Shown here one piece after another: positions 1-9,178 of a DNA stretch of 64,000 nt. Each line of letters starts with the position of its first letter. The stretch's first letter is position 1. A program made the position numbers and the translations under genes. Source of the stretch: Janthinobacterium fluminis. Its GTDB lineage: Bacteria; Pseudomonadota; Gammaproteobacteria; Burkholderiales; Burkholderiaceae_D. The notes under the pieces were generated by a model. It saw only the letters and a program-made list of their open reading frames with translations, made no database searches and was not told where the DNA came from. The stretch lies in assembly GCF_028595325.1 (NCBI RefSeq), contig NZ_JAQQXR010000008.1, forward strand, positions 124,001 through 188,000, given 5' to 3'.

Positions 1-288
1 GTCTACACTACCAACTGTATCGTCTGCCATCAGGCAAACGGCAAGGGCTTGCCGGGCGCGTTTGCCGCCCTGGACGGCTCGAAAGTGGTGAATGGTCCTA
101 AGGCGGAGCAAATCAAGGTGCTGTTGCACGGCCAGAAGACTGGCGCCTTCCCTTCGGAAATGCCAGCATGGAAGCAGTTGTCGGATACGGACATTGCCGC
201 GGTCATCACTTACACCCGCAATAACTGGTCGAACAAGGCCGAAGAAAACATCGTTCAACCAGCCGAAGTTCTGGCTGCACGCAAGTAA
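1..288 (+). CDS. coxB: Cytochrome c oxidase subunit II, C-terminal cytochrome c domain (5' end outside window)
   Basis: Only the last 95 codons are present and the reading frame is open from base 1. The fragment carries a class I cytochrome c haem site CIVCH (residues 6-10 of the fragment) and a later Met (SEMPAW) that could be the axial ligand. A subunit II with a fused C-terminal cytochrome c domain is usual for betaproteobacterial aa3 oxidases; the CuA domain would lie upstream of the window. coxA follows 13 bases after the stop, so the two are surely co-transcribed. The product passes electrons from soluble cytochrome c to CuA and then to subunit I at the periplasmic face of the inner membrane. 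The alternative, a free cytochrome c, is less likely because coxA directly follows. Confidence 0.9.
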   Translation, partial: VYTTNCIVCHQANGKGLPGAFAALDGSKVVNGPKAEQIKVLLHGQKTGAFPSEMPAWKQLSDTDIAAVITYTRNNWSNKAEENIVQPAEVLAARK

Positions 289-301
289 TTAGGAGCTTCA
301 T

Positions 302-1897
302 ATGAGCACAAGCACAGTGGATCACGCGCACGACCACGGCCACGATCACGCACACGATCACCCGCACGGTTGGCAACGCTGGTTGTTCGCAACCAACCAT
401 AAAGATATCGGTACCTTGTACCTGTGGTTCTCCTTCGTCATGTTGATGTCGGGCGGCGTACTGGCGCTGATGATACGCAGCGAGCTGTTCCAGCCCGGCC
501 TGCAGTTCTTCCAGCCTGAGTTCTTCAACCAGCTGACCACCATGCACGGCCTGGTGATGGTGTTCGGCGCGATCATGCCGGCCTTCGTCGGCTACGCCAA
601 CTGGATGATCCCGCTGCAAGTGGGCGCCTCCGACATGGCCTTCGCGCGCATGAACAACTTCTCGTTCTGGCTGCTGCCGCCGGCGGCGATCCTGCTGGCC
701 GCCTCCTTCCTGGTGCCCGGCGGCGCCACCGCCGCCGGCTGGACGCTGTACGCGCCGCTGTCGACGCAAATGGGACCCGGCATGGACATGGCGATTTTCG
801 CCATGCACCTGATGGGCGCCTCGTCGATCATGGGTTCGATCAACATCATCGTCACCATCCTGAACATGCGCTGCCCTGGCATGACCCTGATGAAGATGCC
901 GATGTTCTGCTGGACCTGGCTGATCACCGCCTACCTGCTGATCGCCGTGATGCCAGTGCTGGCCGGCGCGATCACGATGACCCTGACCGACCGCCACTTC
1001 GGCACCTCGTTCTTCAACGCCGCCGGCGGCGGCGATCCGGTCATGTACCAGCACATCTTCTGGTTCTTCGGCCATCCCGAGGTCTACATCATGATCTTGC
1101 CCGCTTTCGGCATCGTCTCGCAGATCCTGCCGGCCTTCGCCCGCAAGCCGCTGTTCGGCTACGCCTCGATGGTCTACGCCACCGCCTCGATCGCCATCCT
1201 GTCGTTCATCGTCTGGGCCCACCACATGTTCACCACCGGCATGCCGGTGACGAGCCAGCTGTTCTTCATGTACGCGACGATGCTGATCGCCGTGCCGACC
1301 GGCGTCAAGGTGTTCAACTGGATCGCCACGATGTGGCGCGGTTCGATGACCTTCGAAACCCCGATGCTGTTCACCGTCGGCTTCATCTTCGTGTTCACCA
1401 TGGGCGGCTTCACCGGCCTGATCCTGGCCGTGACGCCGATCGACATCCAGCTGCAGGACACCTACTACGTGGTGGCCCACTTCCACTACGTGCTGGTGGC
1501 CGGCTCGCTGTTCGCCCTGTTCGCCGGCTTCTACTACTGGAGCCCGAAGTGGACCGGCCATATGTACAGCGAATTCCGCGGCAAGGTGCACTTCTGGCTG
1601 TCGCTGGTCACGTTCAACGTCACCTTCTTCCCGATGCACTTCCTGGGCCTGGCCGGCATGCCGCGCCGCTACGCCGACTACCCGGCGCAGTTCACCGACT
1701 TCAACATGCTGGCCTCGATCGGCGCGATGGGCTTCGGTCTGACCCAGGTGTACTTCCTGTTCTTCGTCGTGATCCCGACCATCCGCGGCGGCAAAAAAGC
1801 CGAGGCGAAACCTTGGGACGGCGCCGAGGGCCTGGAATGGACTGTGCCTAGCCCAGCCCCGTTCCACACGTTTGAAACACCGCCGACAGTAAAATAA
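302..1897 (+). CDS. coxA: Cytochrome c oxidase subunit I (aa3 type)
   Basis: A 531-residue catalytic haem-copper subunit that reduces O2 to water and pumps protons. Visible ligand motifs: His82 in TTMHGLVM (haem a), HPEVY at 258-262 (CuB His and the cross-linked Tyr), the His pair at 307-308 in WAHHMFTTG, and VAHFHYVL with His393 and His395. About twelve hydrophobic segments are seen, as expected. The ATG has an AGGAG at 292-296. Unusually, residues 8-22 hold eight histidines in an HxHx pattern ([10 protein letters not shown] and on) before the first membrane segment; this could bind metal but is not part of the catalytic core. The gene sits between coxB and assembly genes for the same complex. 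Confidence 0.98.
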   Translation: MSTSTVDHAHDHGHDHAHDHPHGWQRWLFATNHKDIGTLYLWFSFVMLMSGGVLALMIRSELFQPGLQFFQPEFFNQLTTMHGLVMVFGAIMPAFVGYANWMIPLQVGASDMAFARMNNFSFWLLPPAAILLAASFLVPGGATAAGWTLYAPLSTQMGPGMDMAIFAMHLMGASSIMGSINIIVTILNMRCPGMTLMKMPMFCWTWLITAYLLIAVMPVLAGAITMTLTDRHFGTSFFNAAGGGDPVMYQHIFWFFGHPEVYIMILPAFGIVSQILPAFARKPLFGYASMVYATASIAILSFIVWAHHMFTTGMPVTSQLFFMYATMLIAVPTGVKVFNWIATMWRGSMTFETPMLFTVGFIFVFTMGGFTGLILAVTPIDIQLQDTYYVVAHFHYVLVAGSLFALFAGFYYWSPKWTGHMYSEFRGKVHFWLSLVTFNVTFFPMHFLGLAGMPRRYADYPAQFTDFNMLASIGAMGFGLTQVYFLFFVVIPTIRGGKKAEAKPWDGAEGLEWTVPSPAPFHTFETPPTVK

Positions 1898-1956
1898 TGG
1901 CGTGGCCGGGCCGGCGTGTCAGCCGGCCCGCATCCGATGTAACCAGACTGCTTGCT

Positions 1957-2064
1957 ATGTCAGAACAGAAAAAACCGAATAACCTGAAGACCGGCTTGAT
2001 ACTCGCCTCGATCGCCCTGGTGTTTTTCATCTCCGTGTTCGTCCGCCACACGCTGCTGGGCTGA
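1957..2064 (+). CDS. Cytochrome oxidase small assembly protein (35 aa)
   Basis: A short gene between coxA and ctaG. It begins ATG TCA GAA CAG and encodes a 35-residue protein with a basic, polar N-terminus (MSEQKKPNN) and one membrane segment (about residues 12-30, rich in L, I, A, V, F), ending in RHTLLG. Its TGA is followed one base later by the GTG of ctaG, which argues for translational coupling. Tiny single-span proteins at this position are known in betaproteobacterial oxidase clusters and are named cytochrome oxidase small assembly protein. The role in assembly is inferred from position. No strong Shine-Dalgarno is seen, so the start is supported mainly by the reading frame and the coupling. 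Confidence 0.75.
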   Translation: MSEQKKPNNLKTGLILASIALVFFISVFVRHTLLG

Positions 2065-2065
2065 C

Positions 2066-2620
2066 GTGAGCGACGATACCCAGGAGGTCAAGGGCCTCAA
2101 CCGGCAGATGCTGGGCAAGCTGCTCGTCATCGCCGTGCTGATGTTCGGCTTCGGCTACGCGCTGATCCCCGTCTACAAGCAGATCTGCGAAGTGATGGGG
2201 ATCAACGTGCTGACGCAGAAGGACGGCACGGTGGAGTTCGACAAGAACACCCAGGTCGACAAGAGCCGCACGATCACCGTCGATTTCGACGGCAACGCGC
2301 AGGGCCCGTGGCGTTTCCGCCCCGTCGTCAACAGCATGCAGGTGCATCCGGGCGAACTGGCCACCGTGATGTACGAAGTGGTCAACACCCAGGCGCGCAC
2401 GGTGAACGCGCAAGCGATCCCCAGCTACACGCCGCAAAGCGCGACGCCGCACTTCAAGAAGGTCGAGTGCTTCTGCTTCAAGCAGCAGACGCTGAAACCG
2501 AACGAGGCGCGGCAGATGCCGGTGGTGTTCTTCATCGACCCGGCGCTGCCGAAGGACGTGAAAAACATCACCCTGTCGTATACGTTTTTTGAAATCGCCG
2601 GCCTCAGCCAGGCGGAATAG
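2066..2620 (+). CDS. ctaG: Cytochrome c oxidase assembly protein CtaG/Cox11
   Basis: A 184-residue copper chaperone that delivers copper to the CuB site of subunit I. One N-terminal membrane anchor (about residues 18-37, LLVIAVLMFGFGYALIPVY) is followed by a periplasmic immunoglobulin-like domain. The copper motif CFCF is present in VECFCFKQQTLKPNE, and the family motif KIxC-like stretch YKQICEVMG follows the anchor. The start is GTG, one base after the stop of the preceding small gene, with GAGCGA nearby rather than a good Shine-Dalgarno, again suggesting coupling. Length is normal for the family. Confidence 0.96.
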   Translation: MSDDTQEVKGLNRQMLGKLLVIAVLMFGFGYALIPVYKQICEVMGINVLTQKDGTVEFDKNTQVDKSRTITVDFDGNAQGPWRFRPVVNSMQVHPGELATVMYEVVNTQARTVNAQAIPSYTPQSATPHFKKVECFCFKQQTLKPNEARQMPVVFFIDPALPKDVKNITLSYTFFEIAGLSQAE

Positions 2621-2634
2621 ACAAGGATGACAGC

Positions 2635-2847
2635 ATGAGCGAATTGAAAAGCGAACCGAAACAAGCCTCGTTTTTGTATTCCCTGAAGGCCGTCGTGTGG
2701 TCGTTCACCGGCCTGCGCCGCAAGAGCGACTTCGACAGCGACAACGTGAAGATCAACCCGGTCCACGTCGTCCTGGCCGGCCTGCTGGCCGTGGCCTGCC
2801 TGATCGGCCTGCTGCTCAGCATCGTCAAGTTTGTCGCCTTAAAGTAA
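2635..2847 (+). CDS. DUF2970 family small membrane protein
   Basis: A 70-residue protein with a soluble N-terminus (MSELKSEPKQASFLYSLKAV), a central stretch containing GLRRKSDF, and one C-terminal membrane helix (about residues 44-66, VHVVLAGLLAVACLIGLLLS). This matches the DUF2970 family, which sits in betaproteobacterial aa3 oxidase operons between ctaG and coxC. A role in oxidase assembly or stability is inferred from that placement; no biochemical function is known to me. The ATG is preceded by AAGGATG, and the gene lies 14 bases after ctaG. Confidence 0.85.
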   Translation: MSELKSEPKQASFLYSLKAVVWSFTGLRRKSDFDSDNVKINPVHVVLAGLLAVACLIGLLLSIVKFVALK

Positions 2848-2890
2848 ATATTAGCAATTCACCGAATACAGATTGATTGAGGAGATGAAG

Positions 2891-3751
2891 ATGAGTTCAA
2901 CACACGCCGCCGCACCGTATTACTTCGTGCCTGGCCCATCCAAGTGGCCCATGCTGGGCGGCCTGACCCTGCTCTTGACGATGATCGGCGCCTCGGCCTG
3001 GGTCAACGACATCGCCTGGGGCCCCTACCTGAATTTTGTCGGCCTGTTCGGCATCATCGCCGTCCTGTACTTCTGGTTCGGCGACGCCATCGGCGAATCG
3101 GAAAAAGGCTTGTACAGCCAGCGCATCGACCACTCCTACCGCTGGAGCATGAGCTGGTTCATCTTCTCCGAGGTGATGTTCTTCGGCGCCTTCTTCGGCG
3201 CCCTGTTCTACGCCCGCAGCATCTCGATGCCGTGGTTGGGCGACCTGGACCACAAGTTCATCTGGCCCGACTTCGCCGCGCACTGGGGCAACACCGGCCC
3301 GGCCGGCACCGTGCAGGAATTCAAGACCATGGGGCCTTTCCCCATTCCGACCATCAACACGGCGCTGCTGTTGCTGTCCGGCGTGACGCTGACGATCTCG
3401 CACCACGCGCTGCGCGAAGGCCAGCGCGCCAAGACGGCGCTGTTCCTCGCCGCCACCGTGCTGCTGGGCGCCATCTTCATGGGCTTCCAGGTCTACGAAT
3501 ACATGCACGCTTATAGCGAGCTGAACCTGAAACTGACGTCGGGCATCTACGGTTCCACCTTCTTCATGCTGACCGGCTTCCACGGCTTCCACGTGACGCT
3601 GGGTGCGATCATGCTGTCGGTGATCCTGTACCGCGTCATGAAGGGCCACTTCACGCCCGAGCAGCATTTCGGCTTCGAGGGCGCGGCCTGGTACTGGCAC
3701 TTCGTCGACGTCGTCTGGCTCGGCCTGTACGTCGTCGTATATTGGTTATAA
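2891..3751 (+). CDS. coxC: Cytochrome c oxidase subunit III
   Basis: A 286-residue, seven-helix subunit III of the aa3 oxidase, which stabilises the core and helps keep proton uptake fast. Family features include the N-terminal AAPYYFVPGPSKWP, the SEVMFFGAFFGALFY helix and the C-terminal WHFVDVVWLGLYVVVY. I chose the ATG at 2891 because GAGGAG ends six bases upstream; in-frame TTG (2873) and ATG (2885) starts would add four to six residues that include the ribosome-binding site. It is the last plus-strand structural gene before an intrinsic terminator. Confidence 0.97.
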   Translation: MSSTHAAAPYYFVPGPSKWPMLGGLTLLLTMIGASAWVNDIAWGPYLNFVGLFGIIAVLYFWFGDAIGESEKGLYSQRIDHSYRWSMSWFIFSEVMFFGAFFGALFYARSISMPWLGDLDHKFIWPDFAAHWGNTGPAGTVQEFKTMGPFPIPTINTALLLLSGVTLTISHHALREGQRAKTALFLAATVLLGAIFMGFQVYEYMHAYSELNLKLTSGIYGSTFFMLTGFHGFHVTLGAIMLSVILYRVMKGHFTPEQHFGFEGAAWYWHFVDVVWLGLYVVVYWL

Positions 3752-3775
3752 TCCGCGGCGGGTAACCGCCACGCG

Positions 3776-3814
3776 AAAAAGCCGCACGCGGGAAACCCTG
3801 CGTGCGGCTTTTTT
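3776..3814 (+). terminator. Intrinsic terminator after coxC
   Basis: AAGCCGCACG (3779-3788) pairs with CGTGCGGCTT (3801-3810) around a 12-base loop and is followed by a run of T to 3814. The A-run before the stem means it could also work on the minus strand, where the convergent small membrane gene ends at 3854. Confidence 0.85.
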
Positions 3815-3853
3815 CGTGGCGGGCTGATTTGTTGTTAAGTCAACAGCATCGAC

Positions 3854-4054
3854 TCAGCGGATGCCGGTCGGGGTGATGTAGCCGAGTTTGTAGCCGAGCA
3901 GGATCAGCAGGAACAGCGTGATCGAGAAGCCCACCCGCAGCGCCAGCGCGTGCACGGTGCGGTTGCTTTTGCCCTTGTCGCGCATCAGGTAGAAGAGCGC
4001 CGATCCCAGGCTGCCGAGGATCAGGATGAAGGCGATGGCGACGACGATTTTCAT
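3854..4054 (-). CDS. Twin transmembrane protein, DUF2909-like
   Basis: A 66-residue protein with two hydrophobic helices (about residues 3-22, VAIAFILILGSLGSALFYLM, and 41-60) joined by a short basic loop, RDKGKSNRTVHA. This is the pattern of the DUF2909 twin-transmembrane family found beside SURF1 in betaproteobacterial oxidase clusters. It is transcribed against the oxidase genes, with its start 39 bases from the divergent SURF1 start. An oxidase-related role is inferred from position only. A longer in-frame extension upstream exists but is the shadow of the SURF1 gene. Confidence 0.75.
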   Translation of the reverse strand: MKIVVAIAFILILGSLGSALFYLMRDKGKSNRTVHALALRVGFSITLFLLILLGYKLGYITPTGIR

Positions 4055-4093
4055 GGCGGTTGACCGTATTGTTTTGAGTGAGGCTACATTGTA

Positions 4094-4813
4094 ATGCGTA
4101 TCCGTTTCCGCTTTAGGCCGATAGCGCTGCTCGCCACCGTGCTGCTGGTGGCGCTGGGCGTGTCGCTGGGCCAGTGGCAGGACCGGCGCGCCGCGCAGAA
4201 GGTGGCGCAGGAGGCCAGGCTGGCCGCCGGCAACGCGGCCGCGCCGCTGCCGCTGGGGCCGCAGCCGGTCGTGCCGGCCGACGTCGAGTTCCGCCGCGTC
4301 GCCGTGACCGGCCAGTTCGTGCCGGGCTGGGCGCTGTACCTGGACAACCGGCCCTACCAGGGCCGCGCCGGCTTTTATCTGTTGATGCCTTTCCGCATCG
4401 CCGGCTCGGACATGCATGTGCTGGTCGAGCGCGGCTGGCTGCCGCGCGACGGCGCCGACCGCATGCGCCTGCCGGCCTACGCGACGCCGGCGGGCAGCGT
4501 GACGATACAGGGCGTGGCCCGGCTCAACACGGGCCATGTGATGCAATTGGGCAGCGCGCCGCCGCTGCGCCCGGACGCCATCGTGCAAAACGCCGACATC
4601 GCCGAACTGGCCGCGGCCAGCGGCTTGCGGCTGCAACCGGTCGTGCTGCAGCAAAGCGGCGCCGCCGCGCCCGGCGAGGCGCTGGTGCGCGACTGGCCGG
4701 CGCCCGCGCTGGGCGTGGATAAACACCGCGGCTACGCGTTCCAGTGGTACGCCCTGGCACTGATGGCCATTTTATTTTTTGTCTTTACAGGATTTCGACG
4801 TGGAACCAACTAA
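4094..4813 (+). CDS. SURF1 family cytochrome oxidase biogenesis protein
   Basis: A 239-residue protein with a transmembrane helix at each end (about residues 7-24 and 214-232) and a large periplasmic domain between them, the classic SURF1 layout. Family signatures are visible: an early LGVSLGQWQDRRA, the VPGWALYLDNRPYQGRAGFYLLMPF block, VLVERGWLPRD, and the terminal HRGYAFQWYALALMAILFFV. SURF1 proteins help insert haem a into subunit I. The next gene starts inside its 3' end, so they are translationally linked. Confidence 0.95.
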   Translation: MRIRFRFRPIALLATVLLVALGVSLGQWQDRRAAQKVAQEARLAAGNAAAPLPLGPQPVVPADVEFRRVAVTGQFVPGWALYLDNRPYQGRAGFYLLMPFRIAGSDMHVLVERGWLPRDGADRMRLPAYATPAGSVTIQGVARLNTGHVMQLGSAPPLRPDAIVQNADIAELAAASGLRLQPVVLQQSGAAAPGEALVRDWPAPALGVDKHRGYAFQWYALALMAILFFVFTGFRRGTN

Positions 4814-5420
4814 ACAGCCGACAGCGCAGCAGCAGGACCAGCAACAGCAACGCGCCGGGCGCCTGAAGCTCCTGATGGTGGTGGCCGTGTGCGCCTTTCC
4901 CATCATCGCCTCCTACTTCACGTATTACATCATCAAGCCTTCCGGGCGCAGCAACTACGGCGCGCTGCTCGACCCGCGCGCCTACCCGATTCCGGCGCTG
5001 GGCGTGACTACGCTGGAAGGCAAGCCGGGCGGCCTGGAGGCGTTCAAGGGCAAGTGGGTGATGCTGCAGAGCGGCCCCTCCGACTGCCGCGAGGCGTGCA
5101 AGAAGCAGTTGTTCGCGATGCGCCAGTTGCGCTTGATGCAGGGCAAGGAAATGGAGCGCCTGGAGCGCGTCTGGCTGATCACCGACGCCGAGCCGCTCGA
5201 CACGGCGCTGATGCGCGAGTTCGACGGCACCCACATGCTGCGCGTACCGGCGGCGGCGCTGCGCTCCTGGCTGCCGGTGGAGGCGGGCGGCAACGCCGCC
5301 GAGCACATGTATCTGATCGACCCGCTGGGCCACTTGATGATGCGCTTCCCCAAGGACGCCGACCCGTCCAAGGTGAAGAAGGACATCGGCAAGCTGCTTA
5401 AAGCGTCGGCGATAGGTTAA
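4800..5420 (+). CDS. SCO-like membrane-anchored thioredoxin-fold protein, probable oxidase assembly factor
   Basis: A 206-residue protein with a Gln-rich cytoplasmic N-terminus, one membrane helix (about residues 24-45) and a periplasmic thioredoxin-like domain. It keeps the three copper-ligand positions of SCO proteins: CREAC at 96-100 (CX3C) and His169 in [11 protein letters not shown], which matches the HxxYLxD context of SCO1/SenC. The GTG start at 4800 has ACAGGA seven bases upstream and overlaps the 3' end of SURF1 by 14 bases; an upstream TTG at 4779 would add seven residues. It is usually annotated only as a transmembrane protein. A copper or thiol role in CuA assembly is inferred from the residues and the locus. 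Confidence 0.8.
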   Translation: MEPTKQPTAQQQDQQQQRAGRLKLLMVVAVCAFPIIASYFTYYIIKPSGRSNYGALLDPRAYPIPALGVTTLEGKPGGLEAFKGKWVMLQSGPSDCREACKKQLFAMRQLRLMQGKEMERLERVWLITDAEPLDTALMREFDGTHMLRVPAAALRSWLPVEAGGNAAEHMYLIDPLGHLMMRFPKDADPSKVKKDIGKLLKASAIG

Positions 5421-5423
5421 GCG

Positions 5424-6587
5424 ATGCATCTGACCCTGGCCCAACTGGCCATCACCGGCCTGCTGATCGCACTGGTGCCGCTGACGATGGTGTGGATCTC
5501 GGCGGACGCGAACAAATACCGCAAACTGGTGTGGGTGGCGGTGTTCCTGACCTTCGACCTGATCATGTTCGGCGCCTTCACGCGCCTGACCGACTCCGGC
5601 CTCGGCTGCCCCGACTGGCCCGGCTGCTACGGCCTGGCCAACCCCTTCCTGGCGCACGCCGAGATCAGCGCCGCCGAGGCCCTGATGCCGAGCGGCCCGG
5701 TGACGCTGTTCAAGGCCTGGATCGAGATGACGCACCGCTACCTGGCGATGGCGATCGGCGTGCTGGGCATGGCGATGATGGCGCAGGCCAGGCGCCAGTG
5801 GCGCCAGCACCGGCGCGACGAATTCGCGCCGGCGCTGCCGACGGCCCTGTTCCTGTTCCTCTGCGTGCAGGGCGGTTTCGGCGCCTTGACCGTGACGCTC
5901 AAGCTGCAGCCGGCGATCGTCACGCTGCACCTGCTGTTCGGCATGGGCCTGCTGGCGATGCTGGTCTGGCTGGGCGCGCGCCAGGACGCGGCGCTGGCGC
6001 CGCCGCCGCCGCCGCGCACCGGCCCGCTGCCGGTGATGCGCCGCATCCGCCTGCTGGCCCTGGGCTCGGCGCTGCTGCTGCTGGTGCAGATCGCGCTGGG
6101 CGGCTGGGTCAGCACCAACTACGCGACGCTCGCCTGCACCGACTTCCCGCTGTGCGACGGCCAGCTGCTGCCGCCCATGGACTTCGAGCACGGCTTCACG
6201 CTGTGGCGCGAGCTGGGCAAGACGGCGGCCGGCCACTACCTGCCGTTCTCGGCGCTGACGGCGATCCACTGGGTGCACCGCAGCTTCGCCCTGGTGGTGG
6301 TCGCCGTCCTCGGCTACACGGCTTACCGCGCCTGGGGCCACGCGGCGCTGCGGCGCAGCGCGCGCGCCATCGCCGTCGTGCTGCTGCTGCAGGCGTGCAC
6401 GGGGCTGGCGACGATTTACTTCAACTGGCCGCTGGCCATCGCCGTGCTGCACAACGGCGGCGCCGCCCTGCTGGTGCTGTTCCTGACCATGTTAAACTAC
6501 CAAGCCAAGCAGCAATTCGAGATTGCCCGACTCGCCGCGTCCGGCGCGGCATCCACGCAATTTTCGCCTGTGAAACACCACCAATGA
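5424..6587 (+). CDS. ctaA: Haem A synthase
   Basis: A 387-residue polytopic membrane protein of the CtaA/COX15 family, which oxidises the C8 methyl of haem O to the formyl group of haem A. About eight helices are seen, with conserved haem-ligand histidines in the contexts [23 protein letters not shown], and [14 protein letters not shown] near the C-terminus. The [17 protein letters not shown] and TDFPLCDGQ loops carry paired cysteines typical of the family. Start ATG at 5424 lies three bases after the preceding stop; its end overlaps the ctaB start by four bases (ATGA). Confidence 0.97.
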   Translation: MHLTLAQLAITGLLIALVPLTMVWISADANKYRKLVWVAVFLTFDLIMFGAFTRLTDSGLGCPDWPGCYGLANPFLAHAEISAAEALMPSGPVTLFKAWIEMTHRYLAMAIGVLGMAMMAQARRQWRQHRRDEFAPALPTALFLFLCVQGGFGALTVTLKLQPAIVTLHLLFGMGLLAMLVWLGARQDAALAPPPPPRTGPLPVMRRIRLLALGSALLLLVQIALGGWVSTNYATLACTDFPLCDGQLLPPMDFEHGFTLWRELGKTAAGHYLPFSALTAIHWVHRSFALVVVAVLGYTAYRAWGHAALRRSARAIAVVLLLQACTGLATIYFNWPLAIAVLHNGGAALLVLFLTMLNYQAKQQFEIARLAASGAASTQFSPVKHHQ

Positions 6588-7477
6588 CGACCCAGACCAC
6601 ACCCCGCAAATCGAGCAACCGCATCGCCCAGTACTGGGCGCTGACCAAACCACGCGTGACCCAACTGGCCGTGTTCTGCGCCGTGATCGGCATGTTCCTC
6701 GCTTCCGACGAGATGCCCGAGTGGCGCGTCGTCATCGCCGCCACCCTCGGCATCTGGCTGCTGGCCGGCGCGGCCTTCGCCGTGAACTGCCTGGCCGAGC
6801 GCGAAATCGACGCGCGCATGGCGCGCACGGCGCGCCGCCCGATGGCCATGGGCGACATCAGCGTCAAGCAAACCATGGTGTTCTCGGCCGTCATCGGCGG
6901 CGCCGGCATGTGGATTTTGTACACGATGGTGAATCCGCTGACGATGTGGCTGACCTTCGTCACCTTCGTCGGCTACGCCGTCATCTACACCATGCTGCTG
7001 AAGCCGGCGACGCCGCAAAACATCGTCATCGGCGGCCTGTCCGGCGCCATGCCGCCGGCGCTGGGCTGGGCCGCCGTCGCCAACGACGTGCCGATGCAAG
7101 CCTGGCTGCTGGTGCTGATCATTTTCGTCTGGACCCCGCCGCACTTCTGGGCGCTGGCGATGTACCGCCGCGACGACTACGCGAAATCCGGCCTGCCGAT
7201 GCTGCCGGTCACCCACGGCCTGCCGTTCACCCAGTTCCACGTCTTGCTGTACTCGATCGCGCTGGCCGCCACCACCTTGCTGCCGTTCGCCGTGCACATG
7301 AGCGGGATGATCTACCTGGTGTCGGCGGTGCTGCTGAACGGCGTGTTCCTGCACCACGCCTGGAAGATTTACCGCCATTACACGGACCTGATCGCGCGCA
7401 AGGCCTTCACCTGGTCGATCATCTACCTGTCGCTGCTGTTCGCGGCGCTGCTGGTCGACCATTACTTTAAATTTTAA
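6584..7477 (+). CDS. ctaB: Protohaem IX farnesyltransferase (haem O synthase)
   Basis: A 297-residue UbiA-superfamily prenyltransferase (CtaB/CyoE) that farnesylates haem B to haem O, the substrate of CtaA. The first Asp-rich prenyltransferase motif is visible as [20 protein letters not shown], and the second conserved region as [20 protein letters not shown]; the loop [12 protein letters not shown] is also typical. About nine membrane helices are predicted by eye. The start ATG overlaps the ctaA stop. Length is normal. Confidence 0.97.
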   Translation: MTTQTTPRKSSNRIAQYWALTKPRVTQLAVFCAVIGMFLASDEMPEWRVVIAATLGIWLLAGAAFAVNCLAEREIDARMARTARRPMAMGDISVKQTMVFSAVIGGAGMWILYTMVNPLTMWLTFVTFVGYAVIYTMLLKPATPQNIVIGGLSGAMPPALGWAAVANDVPMQAWLLVLIIFVWTPPHFWALAMYRRDDYAKSGLPMLPVTHGLPFTQFHVLLYSIALAATTLLPFAVHMSGMIYLVSAVLLNGVFLHHAWKIYRHYTDLIARKAFTWSIIYLSLLFAALLVDHYFKF

Positions 7478-7482
7478 ACGCC

Positions 7483-8067
7483 ATGAAAAAACTCCTCTCC
7501 CTGCTGGTATTGAGCGTCGTGCTGGCCGCCTGCGGCCAGCAGTCGGCCCCCAAGCTGGAATTTAAGAACACCGACCTGAGCGGCCTCGATTACGCCCAGG
7601 ACTTCGCGCTGACCGACCACACGGGCAAGCCGCGCACGCTGGCCGACTTCAAGGGCAAGGTGGTGGTGATGTTCTTCGGCTACACCCAGTGCCCGGACGT
7701 GTGCCCGACGACGATGGTCGAGATGGCCGGCGTGATGAAGGAGCTGGGGCCGCTGGCCGAGCAGGTGCAGGTGGCGTTCGTGACGGTCGACCCGGAGCGC
7801 GACACCCAGGCCCTGCTGGCCGAATACGTGCCGGCCTTCGACAAGCGCTTCATCGGCCTGTACGGCGACGCCGCCGCCACCGCCAAGGTCAGCAAGGACT
7901 TCAAGGTGTTCTTCGCCAAGGTGCCGGGCAAGAGCGCCGGCAGCTACACGGTCGACCACACGGCCGGCAGCTATGTGTTCGACCGCAACGGCAAGATCCG
8001 CCTGTTCCTGCGCCACGGCCAGGGCGCCGCGCCCATCGTCCACGATCTGAAACAACTGCTGTCCTGA
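7483..8067 (+). CDS. SCO1/SenC family copper chaperone
   Basis: A 194-residue probable lipoprotein: residues 1-17 form a signal ending in LAAC with Cys18 as the lipidation site. The thioredoxin-like domain holds CPDVC at 70-74 (in GYTQCPDVCPTT) and His159 in TVDHTAGSYVFD, the three copper ligands of SCO proteins. These proteins metallate the CuA centre of subunit II. It lies six bases after ctaB and is the last oxidase gene here. It is the second SCO-type protein of the cluster; the other is encoded at 4800-5420. Confidence 0.95.
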   Translation: MKKLLSLLVLSVVLAACGQQSAPKLEFKNTDLSGLDYAQDFALTDHTGKPRTLADFKGKVVVMFFGYTQCPDVCPTTMVEMAGVMKELGPLAEQVQVAFVTVDPERDTQALLAEYVPAFDKRFIGLYGDAAATAKVSKDFKVFFAKVPGKSAGSYTVDHTAGSYVFDRNGKIRLFLRHGQGAAPIVHDLKQLLS

Positions 8068-8115
8068 CCTTTGGCGCGCGGCGCGCGCCCGACCCCGGTG
8101 GAAGGCTTGCAAGGC

Positions 8116-9162
8116 ATGGAAAAACGTTTCGAAATGCTGGCGCGCATGGCCGCCATCGTATTTTTGCTGGTCGGCTGTTTCTTCGTCCTCAAGCCCTTCC
8201 TGGCGGCGATGCTGTTCGCCGCCTGCGTCAGCATCTCCAGCTGGCCGCTCTACCTGATGCTGCTGGCGCGCCTGAAGGGGCGGCGCAATCTGGCCGCCGC
8301 CATCATGACGCTGTCGCTGGTGTTGCTGATCGTCGTGCCGCTGACGCTGGTGACCTATAACCTGGCCGACAACGTCGCGCGCATCTACGACCAGATCAAG
8401 CTGGCCCTCGACGCCGGCGCGCTGGCGGCGCCGGCCTGGCTCAAGGAGCTGCCCGTGGTCGGCGAGACGCTGGACGGCTATGTGCGGCGCCTCATCGGCA
8501 GCAAGGCGGAAATGCTGGAGCTGCTGAAGAACCTGCTGGAGCCGGCGCGCCGCTTCCTGTTGGCCGGCGGCTTGCTGCTCGGCAGCGGCGTGGCGCAGAC
8601 CAGCCTGGCCGTGTTCGTCAGCTTCTTCCTGTACCGCGACGGCCAGGCCCTGCTGGCGGCGCTGTTGGCCGGCATGCAGCGCATCCTCGGCGACAACGCG
8701 GCGCAACTGGCGCTGACGGTCAGCCGCACCGTGCGCGGCGTCATGTACGGCCTGCTCGGCACGGCGCTGGCGCAGGCGCTGGTGGCCGTGCTCGGTTTCC
8801 TGATCGCCGGCGTGCCGGCCGTCGCGCTGCTCGGCATCGGCACCTTCCTGTTTTCGCTGATCCCCGTCGGCCCGCCCCTGATCTGGGGCGGCGCCGCCGT
8901 CTGGCTGTTCAACCAGGGCGACACGGGCTGGGGCGTCTTCATGCTGGTCTGGGGTTTCTTCCTCATCAGCGGCGTCGACAACATCGTCAAACCCATGTTG
9001 ATCAGCCGCGGCAGCAGCCTGCCTTTCCTGCTCGTGCTGCTGGGCGTGCTGGGCGGCGTGCTGGCCTTCGGTTTCGTCGGCTTGTTCATCGGCCCGACCC
9101 TGCTGGCGGTGCTGTACGGGCTGCTGCGCAACTGGACCGGCACGCCGCCGGAGACGCCGTGA
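8116..9162 (+). CDS. AI-2E/PerM family transporter
   Basis: A 348-residue integral membrane protein with about eight helices and the family's C-terminal signature FVGLFIGPTLLAVLYGLL. The family includes the AI-2 exporter TqsA and Na+(Li+)/H+ exchangers, so substrate cannot be assigned. I start at ATG 8116 (MEKRFEMLARM), followed at once by the first helix; an in-frame TTG at 8071, three bases after the senC stop, would add 15 residues of poor quality (ARGARPTPVEG). It is probably read through from the oxidase operon, but a functional link is not evident. Confidence 0.88.
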   Translation: MEKRFEMLARMAAIVFLLVGCFFVLKPFLAAMLFAACVSISSWPLYLMLLARLKGRRNLAAAIMTLSLVLLIVVPLTLVTYNLADNVARIYDQIKLALDAGALAAPAWLKELPVVGETLDGYVRRLIGSKAEMLELLKNLLEPARRFLLAGGLLLGSGVAQTSLAVFVSFFLYRDGQALLAALLAGMQRILGDNAAQLALTVSRTVRGVMYGLLGTALAQALVAVLGFLIAGVPAVALLGIGTFLFSLIPVGPPLIWGGAAVWLFNQGDTGWGVFMLVWGFFLISGVDNIVKPMLISRGSSLPFLLVLLGVLGGVLAFGFVGLFIGPTLLAVLYGLLRNWTGTPPETP

Positions 9163-9178
9163 ACGGCCGGCGCGTAGC

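Noticed and set aside
206..1867. A 553-codon open frame antisense to coxA, and many similar long frames opposite other genes
   Set aside because: High G+C removes stop codons from the opposite strand. Their translations are rich in Arg, His, Gln and Ala without domains, and the genes on the other strand are certain.
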